This document shows, piece by piece, positions 10,682-22,203 of a DNA stretch of 64,000 bases (its first letter is position 1; every line of letters begins with the position of its first letter). The position numbers and the translations under genes are program-made. The notes beneath the pieces are model-generated. The model searched no databases, was not told the DNA's origin, and worked only from the letters and a program-made list of their open reading frames with translations. The DNA comes from Chiua virens (Eukaryota; Basidiomycota; Agaricomycetes; Boletales; Boletaceae): NCBI GenBank assembly GCA_019787685.1, contig JAHNUO010000035.1:186001-250000 (forward strand), written 5' to 3'.

Positions 10682-13140
10682 ATGTACCCAGCACATTTAA
10701 AGAGATTTTTACATTATTCTGGTCGATCTCCTGATATTCATTTCTTACTGGGTATTATTGCTCAAGATCCCCAGATGCATGGTTCCACTTTCGTGCTGAT
10801 AATCCTTGGCAGTGACAAAACGACAGTTTCCGTTGCCACAGGACAAAATGACTACTACCCGCTTTATCTATCTGTTGGAAACATCCATAATAATGTCCAT
10901 CATAGCCATTGCAATGCTGTTGTGCTTGTTGGCTTTCTTTCTGTAGCTAAGAGTGAGTTGGATAGCTAATCTGCATGGTACTTCTACTAATGCCATCAAA
11001 TGTCTCCTATAGCAACAAAGAAGTATTCCAGTGACACCCATTTCCGCACCTTCAAGAAACAGCTTTTTCATTCCTCACTATCTAAGATCCTTAAGACACT
11101 CAAACTGGGCATAACAACCCCAGAAGTTATTATGTGCACAGATGGCCACTACAGAAAAGTTGTTTATGGATTGGGACTGTACATTGTGGACTACAAAGAA
11201 CAAGTGGTATTGGCGGGTATCATGTGAAAATGGTGTGGTTGGTATGTATTAGCTTTCGACTAACAGTGTGCTGCCTCATAACAGTATGTTGTTTTAACCT
11301 CAGATGTCTTGCATTTCCCTGGATCTCAATGGCACATACAGAAGATGTACATGAGAACTCCTTGAGGTACTGATTGAAGAATTTAACCCAGATATGCTAT
11401 GGGATGAATGGGGAATCATTGCAGATAAAATAGTTTGTTTTTTTTAAAACCCTATACTGGCCTTACTTTACTGACACATTACTGTGCCAAAGCCTTTTAC
11501 AAGCAATTTTCCCTGTGCTGATATTCACATGCTACTTGCCCCCAATCTCCTGCATCAACTCATCAAGGGTACCTTTAAAGATCACTTCATTGAGTGGGTT
11601 GGTGCCTACCTTCAAGAAACTCATGGGTCTGTTCAAGCAAAAGAGATCCTTGATGACATTGACAAAAGGTATAGAATTCACTGTTACTTATACCTGCCTA
11701 CTGACTATGATATACCACAGGATTGCTGCTGCCCCATCATTTTCTGGTCTTTGCTATTTCACAGAAGGACAAGGCTTCTTGCAGTGGACTGGTGATGATT
11801 TAAAGGCACTGATGAAAGTCTATGTCAATACTATCAAGGGCTATGTTCCAGACAATATCATTCATACCTTCTCAGCTTTCCTTCAATTCTGCTATATTGC
11901 TCACCATGACATCATCATGGAGGATATGCTCAAGGACCTTGAAGATACTCTTAAATGTTTTCACGAACACCACGAAATCTTCGTCTCAACAAACATCAGG
12001 TCAAATTTTGCACTCCCCCAACAACATGCAATGAAGCATTACCCCAAACTCATCCATCTTTTCAGTGCTCCAAATGGGCTTTGTTCTTCAATCACTGAAT
12101 CAAAACATATCCAGGGTGTCAAGAAACCGTATCGGTGTTCAAACAAGTTCAACACATTGAAGCAAATGTTACTCACAAACCAGAGGACAAACAAATTAGC
12201 TGCCTCATTGGTTGATTTTACTGCCTGTGGAATGCTCATAGAACCCTCTGCAGTGTCTCATCTTTGATACTTTGGTAAACTGAGTTTTACTTGAATAGGT
12301 TGTTATTTTAATCATGCATGACAGAATGGTACAACAGTGATGTGGATGATGATGAAGTCATGCATGGTAACCTTCATTCCACTGCTGGTGATGGAAAACA
12401 GGTACTATGTGATATTCACCTAGCCAGTACAATCTGTGAGTGCACCTTCCCCACTAACAACTCAGTCTATTGTGAAATGTTATAAAGAATGTTGTCGTGC
12501 TCAAACCATTCCAGATCTTGCCAAGGAACTCAATATCCCCAAATTTCCAACTCTCATTTGCTATTTCCTCTATGATCAACTACATCCTAATTAGCCCCAA
12601 TCTTCTGCCACTGTGTCACTGTGACAAATGCCGGTTTACAGGGGGCGTTTGAATATCTTCCACTTCACTGTGGCCATTTTCTTTGCGCTGAGTAACCCAG
12701 GTGAAATTGGAGGCATGCACTGTGAATACATATGAGCAACACTGTCATGGCAATGTGCCACTGCTCATTACAATACTGTACTTGTCGACACAGATAACAA
12801 CATCAATGGACATTGCCCAAGTTGTGTGCCTTTTTTCATTTTCTTACCTTGACAAAAGATTCCCCTGTGCACTTGTCCATTGGTACAAGTGTGTATTGGC
12901 TCCCAGCCGGACTACATTATGGGCTTTTGGATGGTACACCTCTCATTCACAGAGGATCATTCACATGAACTATCCATCATTCATCTCGACTCCATCTTCC
13001 ATGTAGTACACTTATTACCTATATTCAGCAACACAAATCCCATACATCCCATGGTTATTTTGAAAACTCCCTCAATGCCTTTCAAGTATACCACATGAAC
13101 AAGTTTGCCGATTATCACTCCTTCAAAATTCCCTCTTAAG
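10682..13140 (+). pseudogene. Plavaka-type transposase pseudogene
   Basis: Three blocks in order match the Plavaka transposase family of Basidiomycota as I know it. Block 1 is HGSTFVLIILGSDKTTVSVA and NDYYPLYLSVGNIHNNV (10.78-10.90 kb). Block 2 is SSDTHFRTFKKQLFHSSL and ITTPEVIMCTDGHYRKVVYG (11.0-11.2 kb). Block 3 is LLAPNLLHQLIKGTFKDHFI, GDDLKALMKVYVNTIKGYVP and GLCSSITESKHIQGVKKPYR (11.5-12.25 kb). The C-terminal part at 12.5-13.1 kb continues with IPKFPTLICYFLYDQLHPN and DYIMGFWMVHLSFTEDHSHE. Frames change repeatedly and stops occur, so the gene is dead. Some breaks may be introns of about 60 bp. I found no CACTA-type ends, so the element's borders are unknown. Confidence 0.75.
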
Positions 13141-13349
13141 CTTTTTACTTTGTAAGCTTCTCAATTTTCACCTCTTTGCAAAGTTGATCAAGTTCAATAG
13201 AGCATTCTCAGGAGTGTAAATAGTGAATGCTGATGAGCACGACTCAGACTCAGCAGTTCAAGTGCAACACACTCTAATTTGACATAACATGTACATGATA
13301 TCATGATGTTCATTCTGACTGTCTCCATGGTGTTCTAGAGACATGCAGG

Positions 13350-15760
13350 ATGAATAGGACAGGATCAGAGATGTCTATATTCAATGTCCTACCTGCACAT
13401 GGGGAATCCACCACCACTGTGCCATCACTCTTTGGAGATGATCCTGCTATTGCCACATTTGGTGTGGGTACTGGTACTGATTTCTTCACCACCATGGCTG
13501 CTGTACAAGACATCAATGCTTCTGACACACAGACCATGGTTGTTCCCCATGACATGAACTATGGAATTGATTTGAGTGTAGCTGCTACTGTTGGAAGTAG
13601 GCCATCTAGCGTCACCCACGACAGCTTAAGTGTTGAGAACAACACTTTTAGGATTTACTCTCCTGATGAAAGCAAAACAGACAGACTTGTTACATGTGCA
13701 TTGGTTCTCAGGGACTTTGGCAGTGCTGTTGAGCTTTGTCTCTCAGCAAAGCGTTATGCTGACGTGCTCCTCCCCACTATCAAAGGTGGCGACAATCTCC
13801 TACAACACACTCAGAAAGCCTACTTTGAAAGTCAAACCACTGAGCATCCATATCTTCATCTGTTCCAGAGCATTGTTATCAACAATCTTGATGACATTGT
13901 GCAGAATGCTGATCTCTCAGAGTGGGCTGAATTATTTGTCATCCTTTGTACATTTGCAAATGGAGACAAATTTGAAGGGCTGACAGAGCAACTTGGAGGA
14001 CGACTTGAGTACCAAGCTGGGCTTATGCATGTCGAGAACGACAGGTGTTTGGAGGATGGCATTGCCAATGTGATGGAGCTGAGGAGGACACCAACTCTGA
14101 CCTACCTGGCCTCTGGGTACCTCGAGCGGTTGGTTAACACATGGACTGAAAAGCTAGTTGAAGAAGAAGATTGCTGAGTCAAAAATCCTGATTCCTTTGA
14201 GTTCATCTCACACTATACAACACATGTACATGCCTTGCAGATGTTCATCAAGAAAGTGACTGTCTTCCATGGGGCTGTCAAGTATGTTGATGAAGACCTC
14301 TCGGTGGCCCCTGGGAATATGGATGGTGCAGTCAAGACTTACAAACTCACAGCACTCTATGATAGGTATTTCGAGTATGCCAAGATACTAGCTGCACAGC
14401 ATCTCATCAAGGAGGCTGTCAAGTACCTGAAGCTGACACCAGAGGCATACACAGGGTTTGCCTTGGACTTTGTGATGGTGCACAAATGGCTGTTGACCTT
14501 GTCTGGGCAAACCTCTCAACCTCACATTGTCATTCCCAGCAATGGCGCTACCTCAAAGCTGGTCCCCAGACCTCCTAGTGTCCTGGCTCCTGTGGTTCTA
14601 TTCCAAGATGGTGATCAGTATGCTCCTTCCCAGCCAGTATATCAGTCAACACATCCTGTATATCCCCAGCACAATACTGGGATTCCATACATGCCACAGC
14701 ATGTCAAACCACCTGTAGGTCCACCTCCTATTTTTCTCCCTGTTTTGAGTGCACTACCTATGTGTGGCCAGAACAAAGGCTGGAATGACCCACCTGAGGC
14801 CAACAAGGTGGGGCACACAGCTGGACTGATTGGTGCTCCCAAGTGTGATCCTATTGTCAGCCCATTCCCAAACATAATGCACTCCCCACCTACCCCAAGC
14901 AGTCCATTCTCAGGACATGGACCCACATTTTTACCTCCCCAGTACCCTACGAGTGTACAGAATCTTCCACCTCCACCTTGGGTACTGCCACCAGTAAGAT
15001 CTATTTCTACCGCTGCTCAGCCACCTGTACAACCACTTCCCCATGCTGGAGGGGGACATTATGCATATGTTACCCTCACTGGGATCTGTTCCACTCAAAC
15101 AATCACCTGGGCTGTACGTGAGAGCTATGCCTCCTCTGGGACCTCCATGTGGCCACATACCACTGCTGGGACCATATGGGTGTGTGATGCTGCTGCCTGG
15201 CACTCCTAGCCTTGGCGGGTTTTCACACCATGCTGATACATTCATTGTACCACTCCCAGGCCTGATGCTGATGCCACCCAGGCCATATGTACCTCCTCCA
15301 TCCCAGATTCTACAAGGACCTCACATGTCACCCCACTGGCATATGCTAGCTCATGCACATGTCCCACCTCAGGCTCACCTGCAACCTGGACCATATGGGC
15401 CCCCACCTTCTATCAGCCAAGGTCCACAACTGATGAGGGGTCCTGCTTAGCCACAGCATCCAATGGGTGGGATGTCACCACCTCAGCAGCATGGACCTCC
15501 TTCAGGTGGTCCAAGTGCTACACCTCCACCTGTGCATGCACTGTCTTAGCCAAAAGGTCCACTACCACCCAAATACCATATGTTCTATTCATGTTCTACA
15601 CACTCTTACTCCTACTTTTCTAGCACCCAGTGATCACACACACATTCCAGAGTCTGCACAACTAATTTATGACATGCTCACGGAGGAGTTGGTATATTTG
15701 AAGCAAACAATGCTGCCAAATTGGAACAAATGCACAATGTAGAGTTGATGGTCCAGGAGG
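13350..15760 (+). pseudogene. SEC31-like: SEC31-like COPII coat gene fragment, lacking WD40 domain
   Basis: SEC31 is the outer-coat subunit of COPII vesicles leaving the ER. An ATG at 13350 starts a frame with EMSIFNVLPAHGE, then ALVLRDFGSAVELCLSAKRY, HLFQSIVINNLDDIVQNADL and TYLASGYLERLVNTWTEKLV. This is the helical region that follows the WD40 propeller in SEC31. After a TGA at 14175-14177 the same frame continues (FEFISHYTTHVHALQMFIKK), so the stop interrupts one gene. A long Pro/Gln/Tyr-rich segment follows to 15.45 kb with a frameshift near 15060 and TAG stops. Then a GT..AG intron ends ttttctag near 15622, and the C-terminal HIPESAQLIYDMLTEELV follows. The roughly 350-residue WD40 N-terminus is missing; the DNA before 13350 is Plavaka. 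Retained intron structure points to DNA-level duplication, not retrocopying. Confidence 0.7.
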
Positions 15761-16487
15761 CCCAGGCCAGGACTTGGAGGAGTTGAAGTTGAAGTTGGAA
15801 GGCGTCAAGGGCAGATCACAGTGTCGAAATGCCAAACTGAGTTGGATACCATGGAAGAGGTCCATGGAAGGCCAGTGCAATGAGCAGCATATGCCGCAAC
15901 CCAATTTGAGCCGAGATGCGACTGCTAGCTGAGCAGGGTGGTCAGATTGAATGGAACAAAGACAAGATCAATCTGGACATACCAGCACTACCCAGACCAA
16001 TCCACAGCAATCCCAGAAAACCCATATGCCATTCAAATCCACCACAATGTCAAGGACCATTGAAAATGTGACCTAGAAAAACTCATAAGGCTTGAGAGCA
16101 GGTGCACTTACCATTTCAGGCGCTCAAAACACAGTCAACATTGCCTGGCATGGTGGTTTCATCTGAGTTGCTTGGCTTGCCTGGGGCATCTAGGGCCTCT
16201 TGAGGTAAGTTTTTGACTTACTCTCACTCTATTGCATTCCCAATGCATGTTAATGCATTTCACAGCTTCTTTGGTATGTCCCTTGAGTTTTGATCACACC
16301 TGAATGCTGGCAATGCATCTGTCACAATTGGCTTGACTTGGGTTCCATTTAGTATGTATAGCTTGTTCTGTTGATCTTGTCCTTTACTGATGCATTCTGG
16401 GGTGTTGCATAGCACCAATCCCCTCATTCAAGGAATTGCTAGTGGAGAATTTGGATGTGCTGCCCACTGGCATGTGTGATTCTTATG
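15761..16487 (+). repeat. Segment related to 24.45-24.72 kb; no intact gene
   Basis: Around 15915-15960 the sequence atgcgactgctagctgagca and the following aatggaacaaagacaagatc match a stretch near 24538-24600 on the other side of the gypsy element. Conceptual translations share MRLLA-Q-IEWNKDK and a Pro-rich tail. Stops are frequent. The rest of the interval, up to the gypsy target site, shows no supported gene. Confidence 0.4.
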
Positions 16488-16492
16488 TCTTC
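16488..16492. repeat. Target-site duplication of gypsy element, left copy
   Basis: TCTTC directly precedes the left LTR and recurs exactly at 24198-24202 after the right LTR. Confidence 0.9.
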
Positions 16493-17225
16493 TGTTACGA
16501 TAGTTCCGGGTAGGACCTAGCGTAGCCGCAAAAGCGCCAAGTACCAAGTGGCTGCGATAACTCAAACAACCACCACTTGATACATGGTGCGCTGAAGAGT
16601 TGAACAAGGGATTCTGGTCAGCTGATTGCTACCAGAGAGACGAGTGAAGACTCAGGCGTTGCTGAGAATTGTCCAGTTGGGAATCTATACCCGAGGGACG
16701 GTCGAGGGTCAAGGGTTGACTACGATGAGTCCGAGTGGTGTGTCAAGGGACGACGAGAGAAGTCCCTGGTCAAGTGGTCACAGGCACTGTGGCGAGTGGA
16801 GCAGAAATACTCAGCTAGTATTGCGGAGATCAAGACTAGAGTACAGGAGTATCGCTGCGGGGTATTTATACTACAAGAACTGCGCACGGACCAAGTAACT
16901 AAAAGGGGGTGGCCAGAAGAGCGGAAGGGGTAAAGGGCCAAAAGGAGTGCGCAGTAATCAAAAGGGGAAATCGTACGATGCGATGGCAGCGGACGATGAC
17001 GAAGACGAAATGACAAATGCGAAGCCATCAGATGATGACGAGAATGGAATGAGTAAGCGCGATGCCATCAGATGATGACAAGAAGAGAAGAACGTAAGCA
17101 TCCGGGTAATGCCGGTGCGGAGTTACAAGAGTGAAAGAAAACGAGTACGGATGAACGTACGAAGATACCTAGGTATCAAGTGTAGGGAAGAAGTACAAGT
17201 GAAGCGAAAGAAAGAAATTGTAACA
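16493..17225 (-). repeat. Gypsy 3' LTR (left)
   Basis: 733 bp, nearly identical to 23505-24197. It carries an extra 40 bp in the gatgatgacgag tract (around 17030-17075), which looks like an imperfect local duplication. The purine-rich stretch ctccgggggtaa on the minus strand just inside is a likely polypurine tract. Confidence 0.92.
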
Positions 17226-17267
17226 TTACCCCCGGAGTACGATCAAAGCATCAAGCGAAGATCATCC

Positions 17268-18430
17268 CTAGAAATTGAATGCATCACGGACAGGACTGCC
17301 TGTGATATTGGCATAACCCTTGTCGTCGATGGGGTTATCACATGGGGAGACTGAGCGTCGGTCAGGAGATGCGGAACGTTGTCGCACATGGCGGCGGGCT
17401 CGTTGAGGTGGGGGTATAGGGAGTACGGCGCGGCCGTTGCAGCGAGACGATGCAGACAAGTTCGTCGAAGAGGACGACGTGGAGGGGATAGCGGGGTGAG
17501 GCAAGCGTCTGGTCCAGGTGTTTCCGGCGGCCACGGGAGTAAGCCGGTTGGCGAGGGGGATGCGAGCGTGTACCCGAGGAGGTCGTCCAGGGCAGCGGGA
17601 TTGGATGTGACCCGGGGCCCAGGTAAGACAGATGGGGCATTGGTACATGGGGCACTCGACACGGACGTGGCCGAGTTTTCGGCATTCGAAGCAAGCTTCG
17701 TGCCAGTGGGGGTGATCGTCGGGGAGGGATACCTGACCAGTCCGAAACATCAGTTCGGCCTCGGCACGGTTACAAGCGAGCATCTCCTCTTCGGTGAAGG
17801 GAGTCGAGGATGCGGATGGAGTGGATGAGGGGCGAGAGGGAGGAGCCATGTGGCGGGCGAGATCCGCCTGGTAGTGGTGGAGATCTTCCAAGAATTCGCC
17901 CATCTGCATCTGGTGGAGAGTGTGCTCGATGTAAGCACGGATGCGGTCGTGGATTTGGCCGGTAACCGCAGAGAGGAGGTGGGAGTGACGATCACGACCG
18001 AGCAGGTCGGATTGGACAAAGGTGAGGCGTTTGCACTGAAGATACGCCAAGTATAGAGCATTGAGCGGCAAGTTCAAGTCAAGGTGGTGCTCGATGGGGA
18101 AAGCCATCGCGGGATCTAGGATCAGTTCGCGCATGCGGCGAAAGTACTCGGGGGTCGACGAAGAAGAACGGATAGTATGTGAATGGTAGGGGAGGTCTAC
18201 TGCCTGGAGAGGAGAATGAACGTGACGAGGGTGCTCAGAAGGAACAGGCCATTGAGAAGGAGCTCCCCATCCTGTGGAGGCAACTGCTGAAACAGCAGGA
18301 GAAGGGGGTCGGGTTGATTCTGTGAGGGAGGATTCTGTGGAGAGGGAGGAGACATTGGAGGTGGGCGTAGCCGGTGGTGGGAGCGGAAGGTGTGGGATGG
18401 ACGCGGTAGGGGTGAAGACGGGGACGGAGT
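17268..18430 (-). other. C-terminal extension of pol with two zinc knuckles
   Basis: After the chromodomain the frame continues, uninterrupted, with a Ser/Pro-rich linker, a predicted helical block (YFRRMRELILDPAMAFPIEH, LYLAYLQCKRLTFVQSDLLG) and then CFECRKLGHVRVEC (Cx2Cx4Hx4C) and CPICLTWAPGHIQSRC (Cx2Cx6Hx4C). A basic Arg/Ser tail ends at 17268. Zinc knuckles normally sit in gag. The extension is intact although the rest of pol is broken. I cannot say whether it is family-wide. Confidence 0.75.
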
Positions 18431-21400
18431 GGATGATCTCGTTCTCGAAGTCAGGGGTAGAGCACGAGCGATAGGTCATAATCGCGTTGACGGAGACAGG
18501 CGGGGGTGGTCGAAGTGGGGAGCGAGGTGGTCTGGGTGGTGGAGAGGTTGAAATGGAGCGGATGGAGGGGAAATCCTTGGGATGGGTCCGCTTATAAGCG
18601 TCGACTGTGTCCTTAGCGTTTCCCAAGTTGGACTCGGGTTCCCATGAGTCATCGGCGGCGGAGTATCCTTTCCATCGGATCAGGAACTTGCGGTTGTGTG
18701 GGTTCCGTGTGTGGTGTAAGATCCGCTCGATTTCATATTCCTCTTCTCCAGCGATAAGGTCAGGTGGTGGTTTCAGGAAGTTCGGGCTGTAGGTTTCTGT
18801 TTCGTGATAAGGCAATAACAGAGAAGCATGGAAGACCGGATGGATCTTCCAGGTCTTAGGGAGGCGGAGTCGGTAGGTGAGCGGAGAAAGGACCTCCGTG
18901 ATAGAGAAGGGTCCTTCTCGGCGAGATGCGAGTTTTGGGGAGATAAGTTCCCGTTTCAGGTTTCGGGCTTCTAGCCAGACTTGGTCTCCTTTGGCAAACA
19001 GTTTGAATTTGCGGAAGGAGCGGGCCTTCATAGCTTGGCGAGCGAGTTCATGCGCGGCGAGGGCTTCGTTGCGGGCTGCGGAGAGGGTATCAAGGCGTTC
19101 TTTGACAGCGGGGAGGTTGGTTTCGGTGATGATCGTGGGTAATGGATGGGGTTCATATCCCATCATCAAGAAGAACGGCGACTTGCCGGTGACAGAGTGA
19201 GGTCGGTGATTGTGCACGAATTCGGCCATAGGAAGTAGGTCGGCCCATTTCTCCGGATTGTTTTGGCAGTACATGCGGAGGTAGGTCTCGACCTCTTGGT
19301 TGACTCATTCCGTCTCACCATTGGATTGGGGATGATAGGCGGTAGAGAGGGAGAGGCAGTATCCGATAAGCTGGGAGAGCTCCTTTGCGAAAGCAGAGGC
19401 GAACTGTGGGCCACGGTCGGAGATGATTTTGTCATAGAGGCCGAATCAGGTGTAGACTTTGTGGAAAAATAGACAGGCTATGCCTGCCGAGTCGGCGGTT
19501 TTCACTGTTGGGCAAAGAATTACCCCCTTCATAAGGCCGTGGTCGACCACAACCATGAGAGAATCGTAGCCCTCCGCGGAAACTGGGAGATCCATGATGA
19601 GATCCACGGACACGTTCTGGAAGGGGCGGGAGCACGCGGAGGGGATCGGGGACAGAGGCGGGGTGGTCGGGTGTGTGTTGACTTTGTGCTGTTGACAGGC
19701 GGCACAACCTGACACGTACAAGCGGACGAAGGAGGCGAGGCCCGGCCACCAGAATTCGGCGGTGACGAGCTGGCGGGTTTTCAAGTAGCCAGGATGGCCA
19801 GCCGAGTGCGAGTCATGGTGTCGAGCAACGATTTGTTGCCGGAGTTCGAGGTTTGGTGGAACATAAACGCGGCCCTGGTAAGTCAGGACGCTGGCGTCAT
19901 ATTTTCAATCCGAGAGGCGGGCACGGAATGAGGATGGGAGGCCGCCGTCGAGGGCATTGAGGGTGTCCAAGACCAGTGGGTCGTCGGCAGACGACTTAGC
20001 GATCAAGGATTGTAGATCGAGGGTGACAAGGTTGACGAAAACGTCGTCAGGGAGGAGGGTAACGTTTTCGTTGTCAGAATCAGAGGTGATGTGATCGGGG
20101 CGGCGGGAAAGTGCGTCGGGACCATCAAGGAGTTTTCCCGGGACATGGGAGAAGGTTAGGTCGAAGTCGGCGAGATCAAGGAGCCAACGAGCTTGTCGGC
20201 GGTTCAAGTTTTGAGGTTGACGGAAGTACGTCAGGTTCTTGTGGTCGGAGAAGACCATCACAGGGTGTGCGCTTCCACGGAGGTGGTGGTGCCAAGCCTT
20301 GAGGGACCGGATGACTGCGAGGAGTTCCCGGTCATAGATGTCGTAGTTTCTCTCCGCAGCGTTGAAAGACTGGGAGAGATAGGAGCAAGGTTTCCAGTCA
20401 CCGTTTGTGTCGGTCTGGAGGAGTATGCCACCGGTTGCGTATTTTGAGGTGTCGGTGGCTATGGCGAAGGGTCGAGAGGTGTCAGGAAACCGGAGTACGG
20501 GATCCGTGGTGAAGGCCTTTTTAAGGCGTTTGAAGGCGTTGACCTGGGGGGGTCCCCAAGCCCAGGGAGCGTCTTTCTTGGTTAGATCGACGAGGGGATG
20601 AGCGATGGTCGAGTAGTCGGGGATAAACCGACGGTAGAAGTTGGCAAAGCCCATGAACAATCGTACGTCCTTGAGCTTGGTGGGGGTTGGCCAGTCGGCG
20701 ATACCGGCGACCTTGACGGGGTCCATGGCAAGCTCACCTGGTCGGGCGATCATGCCGAGGTATTCTACTTCGGTGGTGGCGAAGTGGCATTTTCGAGTTT
20801 CAAGTGAAGGTCGAGTTCCTTCATGCGAGCGAGGACGCACTTGGTGCACTCAGTGTGGGTCGCCTCGTCTTCAGAGAAGATGAGGAGGTCGTCCATGTAG
20901 ATGACGAGCCATCCTTCGGCAATCATGTCGCGGAAAGAGTCATTCATGAAATGTTGGAACGTCGCAGGGGAGTTGGTCAGTCCAAAGAACATGACTGTGG
21001 GTTCGAAGAGGCCGCAGTGGGTGATGAAAGCGGCTTTCCATTGATGTCCGTCCTTGATACGAATGTTGTTGTAACCCCATCGGACGTCAAACTTGGTGAA
21101 CAGTTTGGCATCCTTTAGCTTGTCGACGAGGTCGGAGATAAGAGGGAGGGGGTAGGCGTCATGAACGGTATGTTCGTTGACGTAGCGGTAGTCTTGGCAA
21201 GGACGGAGTTTGCCATCCTTCTTCTTGATGAAAAAGAAGGGAGAGGCTTGAGGAGAGTTCGAGGGGCAAATCTTGCCATTGGCAAGGTGTTCGTCAATGA
21301 AGTTGTTGGTGGCCTTGCGCTCATCTGGGGACAAGGGGTAGACCTTCCCGACCTTGGGTACGAAGGTGTCTTTCAGATGGATTTCGTGGTCGCAGGACCT

Positions 21401-22193
21401 TGAGGGAGGCATCTGATTGAAGGGTTCCTTTGCGAATACGGATTCAAATTCCGAATATTCCGAAGGGAGGGTGACTTTGGGTTTCTTCGCTGTGGCCGCA
21501 AGGGCGGTAGCGTTGTGAGCTTCTCAGGTAGAATGGTCCGAACGAAGTGTTGTCCAGCACGCATGACGCGGTTGACAGAGTGTTGCATGGATTGGGTCGT
21601 AAAACGGTGCCCAGTTTCAGTGCCGAGGTAGTCGTAGAGTTTGCCGTCCCAGATGGGATCGACATCGAGGTGGCGAACGGGACGGATGGGGGGTGGATGA
21701 GTGAGTTTGGCGGAGTGTTTGGGTTCGTCGGTGGTGATGGGGGGAAGGTCTGGTTCGGGAGCGGACACGGTGATGGTTTTGGCAACCCAATCGATGATCG
21801 GATTGGTCGCCTTAAGCCAAGGAAGTCCTAGGATGACGTTTTCAGAACCACAATGGATGATGTGGAACTTGATCCGTTGGAGCACTCCGCCAAGAGCGAT
21901 CCGGAGGGTAGTGGTGAACTTGATGTCACCGTTCTTGTTCGTGGTTGAGTCAACGTTCCTAACCGGGATTGGTTTCGGAAGACGATCCTTCGGGAACTTG
22001 TGTTTCTGGACGAAGTGCCAGTCGATGCAGTTGATCCCGGCTCCGGAGTCAATGAGAGCACGGGTGTCGACGTCTTGAGAAGTAGCAGTAAGGTTCAATC
22101 TAACTGGAATTTGCATAGATTGAGACGAAAGCTCAGCTACAAGTACATGGGTACGAGAATGGAAAGATACCGGTGTCGAATCGGTCTTCCTCC

Positions 22194-22203
22194 TTAAAAA
22201 CCC
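22194..22203 (-). promoter_or_regulatory. Putative -1 ribosomal frameshift site (gag to pol)
   Basis: The minus strand reads ACG-GGT-TTT-TAA in the gag frame. The heptamer G-GGT-TTT (22203-22197) fits the X-XXY-YYZ rule, and the gag stop follows at once. Slipping back one base gives GGG-TTT-TTA-AGG, which enters the pol frame and stays open into the protease. I checked the phase against both frames: gag codons count from 22418 in threes to 22196, and pol codons from 22203 in threes to 22116. No strong downstream hairpin was evident by eye. Confidence 0.6.

Larger units (their letters stand above)
17268..22203 (-). pseudogene. pol: Gypsy pol polyprotein (PR-RT-RH-IN-chromodomain plus extension)
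   Basis: Domains in minus order are as follows. Protease: ALIDSGAGINCID. RT: TKFDVRWGYNNIRI and catalytic WLVIYMDDLLIFS. RNase H: FAIATDTSKYATGGILLQ. Integrase: an HHCC zinc site (HHDSHSAGH...CAACQQHK) and the core ([25 protein letters not shown]). Chromodomain: EEEYEIERILHH and FLIRWKGYSAADDSWEPESN. The last open part (19274-17268, 668 codons) runs on about 390 residues past the chromodomain (see separate finding). Breaks: TGA at 21524, 19905, 19446 and 19305; a frameshift near 21545; and a one-base loss in an A-run near 20795. TGA sits where integrases usually have Arg (KVYT-x-FGLYDK and GETE-x-VNQEVE). The pol frame opens at the putative -1 frameshift site at 22203. Confidence 0.9.
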
